Below are positions 24,242 to 27,352 of a stretch of DNA of 27,352 nucleotides, in pieces. Position 1 is the first letter of the stretch, and every line of letters starts with the position of its first letter. Origin of the DNA: Chrysochromulina tobinii (lineage: Eukaryota > Haptophyta > Prymnesiales > Chrysochromulinaceae). The DNA is taken from the NCBI GenBank assembly GCA_001275005.1, contig JWZX01000447.1, positions 1 through 27,352 of the forward strand, written 5' to 3'. The notes under the pieces are model-generated. The model saw only the letters and a program-made list of their open reading frames with translations. It had not been told where the DNA came from and ran no database searches. The translations under genes and the position numbers were made by a program.

Positions 24242-25765
24242 TCACCAATCGGGCGACTTTTCGACAGCCTTAGCGAACCCGAGCCGACTCTGTCCAAAGT
24301 CGAAGACGGTGAAGTATTGCGAGAGGAAGATGTCCCCAAGAATCCATAGCGGACCCGCAGGCGGCGGCACGTCCATGCCCATGATGCCGAGCGCACACTG
24401 GCTCTTGCCAAACAAGGAGAATTCGAGCACGTACTGTGAGCCGGTAAGCTCGAAGTCGCGCCCCGCGATGACGAAACTGAGCGTGGGGAGGCGCGAAACC
24501 ACATCGCACGGGATGGTGATCTGACCGCCGCCGCTCTCCGCGTCGAGCGACCCCTCCTCGGGCTCGGGCTCCTCGAGGCCCAGCGAGCGCACGATCTGCG
24601 CCACGACGTGCTTCGGGCCCACGAGTAGAGAGGTACCTGTGTCGGCGATGGCGGCCGTGCCGGCCACAATCTTGTGGCCGCCCAGACGGATCTCCTCCAG
24701 CGCGAACTGCCAGTACGCGGCGCGCGTCACGGGCACGTATGTGAGCGCGCCCGTGTAGCACCGGTTGTCGACGCCGCCGAGCATTAGTACGCCGCCTTGG
24801 CCGTCGTGCTGCGGCGTGCCCCCAGGAGCAGGCATCAAGCTCGTGTCCGCCTGGCGAGACAGGTAGAAGGCGAAAAGAGGCTCAGCGAGCTGTCCCGCTT
24901 TGTAGAGCTGCTCGAAGATTGGCGGTGTGCCGTCGATGGCGATCGCTCCAAAGCCGAGACCGAGGATTCCGTCGAACTTGGTAATCGCGAACGAGACGCC
25001 CGGCTCCGAGGTCGCTTCGGCAAAGGTGACGTTGGGCAGGCTCAGACCGCCGACGACGAGCGTGTCGATCGAGGTGAAGCCCGCCATCGATCCCGAGCCG
25101 TACCGAATAGAGAAGGGCTTGCCCACCTGCCTGTACGTGCTCGACTGCTCGGAGGCGTACCGCTTGTGCAGTAGGCACGCAATGTTGAAGCCCTTGCACC
25201 GCGACGAGGGCACCCACAGGTTGCCTGAGCCCGTGTCGAAGACCACGGTGAACTTTTGCGGCGGCGTACCCAGGGCGATCTCGCCATAGTACTGCGCATT
25301 CATGAAGTCCTTGAGCGCCACGTAAGGCAGCGGTGTCGTCGACGAATCGGCCCGATGCGGCTCCGAAACACTCATCGATGTCGCGTCATCCGCATCGCCG
25401 AGGCGGCATTTGGCGACGCACTGGTCCTCCTTCCTGGAGCTGCTGCTTTCCGCATGTGCTTTCCGCAGCGCCATCGTGACCACATTCATCGCCTGTAGGT
25501 CAAAGGCCTCGAGGAGCTCATGCCGCGCGATACGGGGCACCTTGCTAAGACGAATGGCATGGACGCCCGGTGCCCTGGGGACGGATGTATCAGACGGCAT
25601 GTGTGCAGAGAGGAGGAGGACTGCGAACAGCGACGCAAAGGAGGCGAGCGCGCCGACCACTGCGAGAGGCGATACCGAGAAACGTGGACGCGGTGGGAAT
25701 CCGAAAGCCGTGTACGCGGCCTCCGATGCTGGCGCCGCGATTGATCGCGACAGTGGTAATCGCAT
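24242..25765 (-). CDS. Pepsin/cathepsin-D-type aspartic protease (family A1) with N-terminal membrane anchor or long signal
   Basis: 507 residues from ATG 25765 (MRLPLSRS). The frame stays open upstream but shows no protein-like features there. Both catalytic motifs are present: FDTGSGNLWVPS (Asp177) and IADTGTSLLVGP (Asp375). The flap is RYGSGSMAGF (Tyr222). Probable family disulfides are C190-C197 and C420-C457. NVT at 245-247 is a potential glycosylation site. The terminal WILGDIFLSQYFTVFDFG and RLGFA are typical of A1 proteases. Residues 54-157 would be a prosegment. A hydrophobic helix (about 33-53) follows a 30-residue N-terminal stretch, fitting a type II anchor or a late signal sequence. 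The plant-specific (saposin-like) insert is absent, so it is closer to animal cathepsin D or apicomplexan/fungal vacuolar proteases. Probably an acidic-compartment protease; location is inference. Confidence 0.93.
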   Translation of the reverse strand: MRLPLSRSIAAPASEAAYTAFGFPPRPRFSVSPLAVVGALASFASLFAVLLLSAHMPSDTSVPRAPGVHAIRLSKVPRIARHELLEAFDLQAMNVVTMALRKAHAESSSSRKEDQCVAKCRLGDADDATSMSVSEPHRADSSTTPLPYVALKDFMNAQYYGEIALGTPPQKFTVVFDTGSGNLWVPSSRCKGFNIACLLHKRYASEQSSTYRQVGKPFSIRYGSGSMAGFTSIDTLVVGGLSLPNVTFAEATSEPGVSFAITKFDGILGLGFGAIAIDGTPPIFEQLYKAGQLAEPLFAFYLSRQADTSLMPAPGGTPQHDGQGGVLMLGGVDNRCYTGALTYVPVTRAAYWQFALEEIRLGGHKIVAGTAAIADTGTSLLVGPKHVVAQIVRSLGLEEPEPEEGSLDAESGGGQITIPCDVVSRLPTLSFVIAGRDFELTGSQYVLEFSLFGKSQCALGIMGMDVPPPAGPLWILGDIFLSQYFTVFDFGQSRLGFAKAVEKSPDW

Positions 25766-26093
25766 TGGTCGCGCCTGTGGCGAAGCCGCCACAAGTCGCA
25801 CGCCGACGTCCACTCGACTTGCCCGTGCAAAAGTCCAAGTAGTCACCGAGCAGTGTGAATGTACGCCGGTCCGGTGTCTTGGGTGTCGAATTCTAAACAT
25901 TGGCTGTGAATGAGATGACAAGTATCGAGCTACCCGACAGTTCTGTAGGGACCCCCTGATGAAAGGTGGTCCCTTGACAGCCGAAGTATGCGCCGACTGG
26001 GTTTGCCGCCGTCCCCGGTTGCGTCCACCTCTTGGTCCACCTGTGCAGGGTCTCGGTCGCTCCAGCGTTGTGCGTTGATGAATGTGAGCACTT
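25766..26093. other. Promoter region of the aspartic protease gene
   Basis: 328 bp between two tandem minus-strand genes. It should hold the protease 5' UTR and promoter and the 3' UTR of the UIM protein gene. No TATA box or RNA gene was recognised. Confidence 0.4.
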
Positions 26094-27050
26094 CTATATG
26101 TATGTAAGGTCCTCCGCGCGCGAGCCCCCGCCAACGAGCTCCACACCGTCCTCACAACCATGCTCACAACGTCTCCTATCACTACGTCGTGCCGGGGGAG
26201 CCTCAACAGACGATGGACGAGGAGTCGGAGCAATCTCAAGTCTTCGGTCAGGGGTATCGTACTGCCGACCGCGTGCCTGCTGCTCTCGCCGGCTGCGGCT
26301 TGAGAAGAAGAGCGCTGGGCGGCGACGGGCACATGCATGCCGGGCACGTGGCACGTCTCGACCATCGTCCTCGTCGGCCCCCCCGTGTGCAGCGACGCTG
26401 AATGCTCCTCCGGTGGCGCCACGCTCCTCGGGAAGGCCCGCCTCCGTGACTGAGGCTGACAGGGCCAGAGCGAGCTGCATGGCGTCCTGGTCCTCATACG
26501 AGCCCTCCGCCCCAGCCTCACCCTCCCTTTGCTCCGCCCTCGTCGTGCTTTGTGGGCGCTGGCGCCGCCGTGGCAACGGGATGCGACTCGTCTCAATGTC
26601 GAACGCAGCGGCCGTAGCACAGTTGCCAACCGAGCACGACAGCAGCACGCAGGCGCTCAGGATCGCCATGTCCTTGAGCAACGTGCGGTTGCGACTCGTA
26701 TCTTCCAGATTGCGCATCTCCCAGGTCATGAAGACTCGGAATGCGATCATGACGGCGGAGTAGACGACCCACAGCCAGTAAGCCCATGGAAACTGGCAGA
26801 AGACGCCGAACACCAGGGCGAGGACCGGGACGGTCGCAGCACCCACCAGCGGCCAGAACCAAATCAGCTCTGTCAGCATCGGCTTGCTGAAGTGGTCGAT
26901 TATGGCATCGATGCCGCCTTCGAGGGGCATGCCATCGGGTGTTAGCTGCAAGAACAGCGCGGCCAGTCCTATGACGTCCATTACGGCGCACACCAGCAGC
27001 CACATACGGGCCTCAAGTGTCGGTCCGAGATGCGATTTCCGGGGCGGCAT
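26094..27050 (-). CDS. Four-TM membrane protein with cytosolic ubiquitin-interacting motif
   Basis: 318 residues from ATG 27050. Four hydrophobic helices at about 17-36, 62-86, 90-108 and 127-149 form a compact membrane domain that I do not recognise. A Arg/Gln-rich linker is followed by EDQDAMQLALALSASVTEA (about 186-204), which fits the UIM consensus: acidic residues, a hydrophobic position, Ala-Leu-Ala, then the invariant Ser. UIM helices bind ubiquitin and often occur in endosomal sorting or ubiquitin-ligase adaptors. After residue about 220 the sequence becomes Arg/Ala/Pro-rich without structure, so a splice site near there and a different C-terminus are possible. It lies in tandem upstream of the protease gene; any joint role in endolysosomal traffic is speculation. 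Confidence 0.68.
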   Translation of the reverse strand: MPPRKSHLGPTLEARMWLLVCAVMDVIGLAALFLQLTPDGMPLEGGIDAIIDHFSKPMLTELIWFWPLVGAATVPVLALVFGVFCQFPWAYWLWVVYSAVMIAFRVFMTWEMRNLEDTSRNRTLLKDMAILSACVLLSCSVGNCATAAAFDIETSRIPLPRRRQRPQSTTRAEQREGEAGAEGSYEDQDAMQLALALSASVTEAGLPEERGATGGAFSVAAHGGADEDDGRDVPRARHACARRRPALFFSSRSRREQQARGRQYDTPDRRLEIAPTPRPSSVEAPPARRSDRRRCEHGCEDGVELVGGGSRAEDLTYI

Positions 27051-27352
27051 CGTTAACGGGATATTCTATCGGATTTCCGGGATGGAGACGCGCATTGGAG
27101 ATCACTCCTCCCCGTTTTCCCCACAGGGGAGTCGGCCCGGCGCCTCTCACGCTCGGCGGGGGAGCCCCCATTCACAATGAGAAAAGAGGGGCTGATTGGA
27201 GATCGGGAAGCCAGGGTGTGAGTGTGAATTTAAAAAAGGAAAAGCAAGACCAGCGGCGCGTGGCTGTAAACCTGGTCGCGCGTTGAAACATAGAATTGCG
27301 ATTCATCAAAGCTACACAAGCAGCCTGGTGAGCGCGAAACCCGGTCCCTGCT
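27051..27352. other. Upstream flank of the UIM protein gene
   Basis: About 300 bp at the window edge that should include the promoter of the minus-strand UIM gene. GATTTCCGG occurs on both sides of its start codon region (about 27035 and 27072). No other feature was seen. Confidence 0.35.

Noticed and set aside
25766-26629. Extending the aspartic protease N-terminus to the first codon of its open frame at 26629
   Set aside because: The added stretch is Arg/Ser/His-rich with no protein features, overlaps the UIM gene and would place the anchor 300 residues in; ATG 25765 gives a normal family layout.

Overview
The window looks like nuclear DNA of a unicellular eukaryotic alga. It is GC-rich, genes are closely packed on both strands, and spliceosomal GT-AG introns are few and short. 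Ciliary- or centrosomal-type genes sit beside an ASC-1 complex subunit and a Ca2+ exchanger. The secreted proline-rich protein with a SEA-like module and C-terminal membrane segments is a style I associate with haptophytes, so a haptophyte is my best guess (moderate confidence; pelagophytes or other chromists are not excluded). There are no bacterial, viral or plasmid hallmarks.

Layout: (1) 347-4188 (-) large proline-rich multi-pass membrane protein with an apparent internal frame change; (2) 4395-7565 (+) ASCC2 homologue, two exons, with an extra SAM domain; (3) 8150-10525 (-) SLC24/NCKX-like cation exchanger with a large cytosolic loop; (4) 10826-11524 (-) small one-TM hypothetical; (5) 12077-15307 (-) long coiled-coil protein; (6) 15619-17193 (+) kinesin-light-chain-type TPR protein with an N-terminal dual-acylation signal; (7) 18091-19393 (-) Sds3/BRMS1-like co-repressor subunit, four exons; (8) 19581-23920 (+) NEK-like protein kinase with a long coiled-coil tail, four exons; (9) 24242-25765 (-) pepsin/cathepsin-D-type aspartic protease; (10) 26094-27050 (-) four-TM protein with a ubiquitin-interacting motif. 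Three gene pairs are head-to-head with short shared spacers (about 207, 311 and 187 bp) and three pairs converge. I see no pathway linking all the genes, but ASCC2 (CUE domain) and the UIM protein both read ubiquitin.

The most interesting signal is in the introns. All four introns of the two plus-strand multi-exon genes (ASCC2 and the NEK-like kinase) are filled with 10-11 bp tandem arrays sharing the sense-strand core CTGATGRCC. The three introns of the Sds3-like gene lack such arrays. Two of the four array introns are also bounded by direct repeats at their splice junctions, which suggests insertion or segmental duplication as their origin. All exon joins were made by eye from reading frame, GT/AG and protein homology; no transcript data were available.
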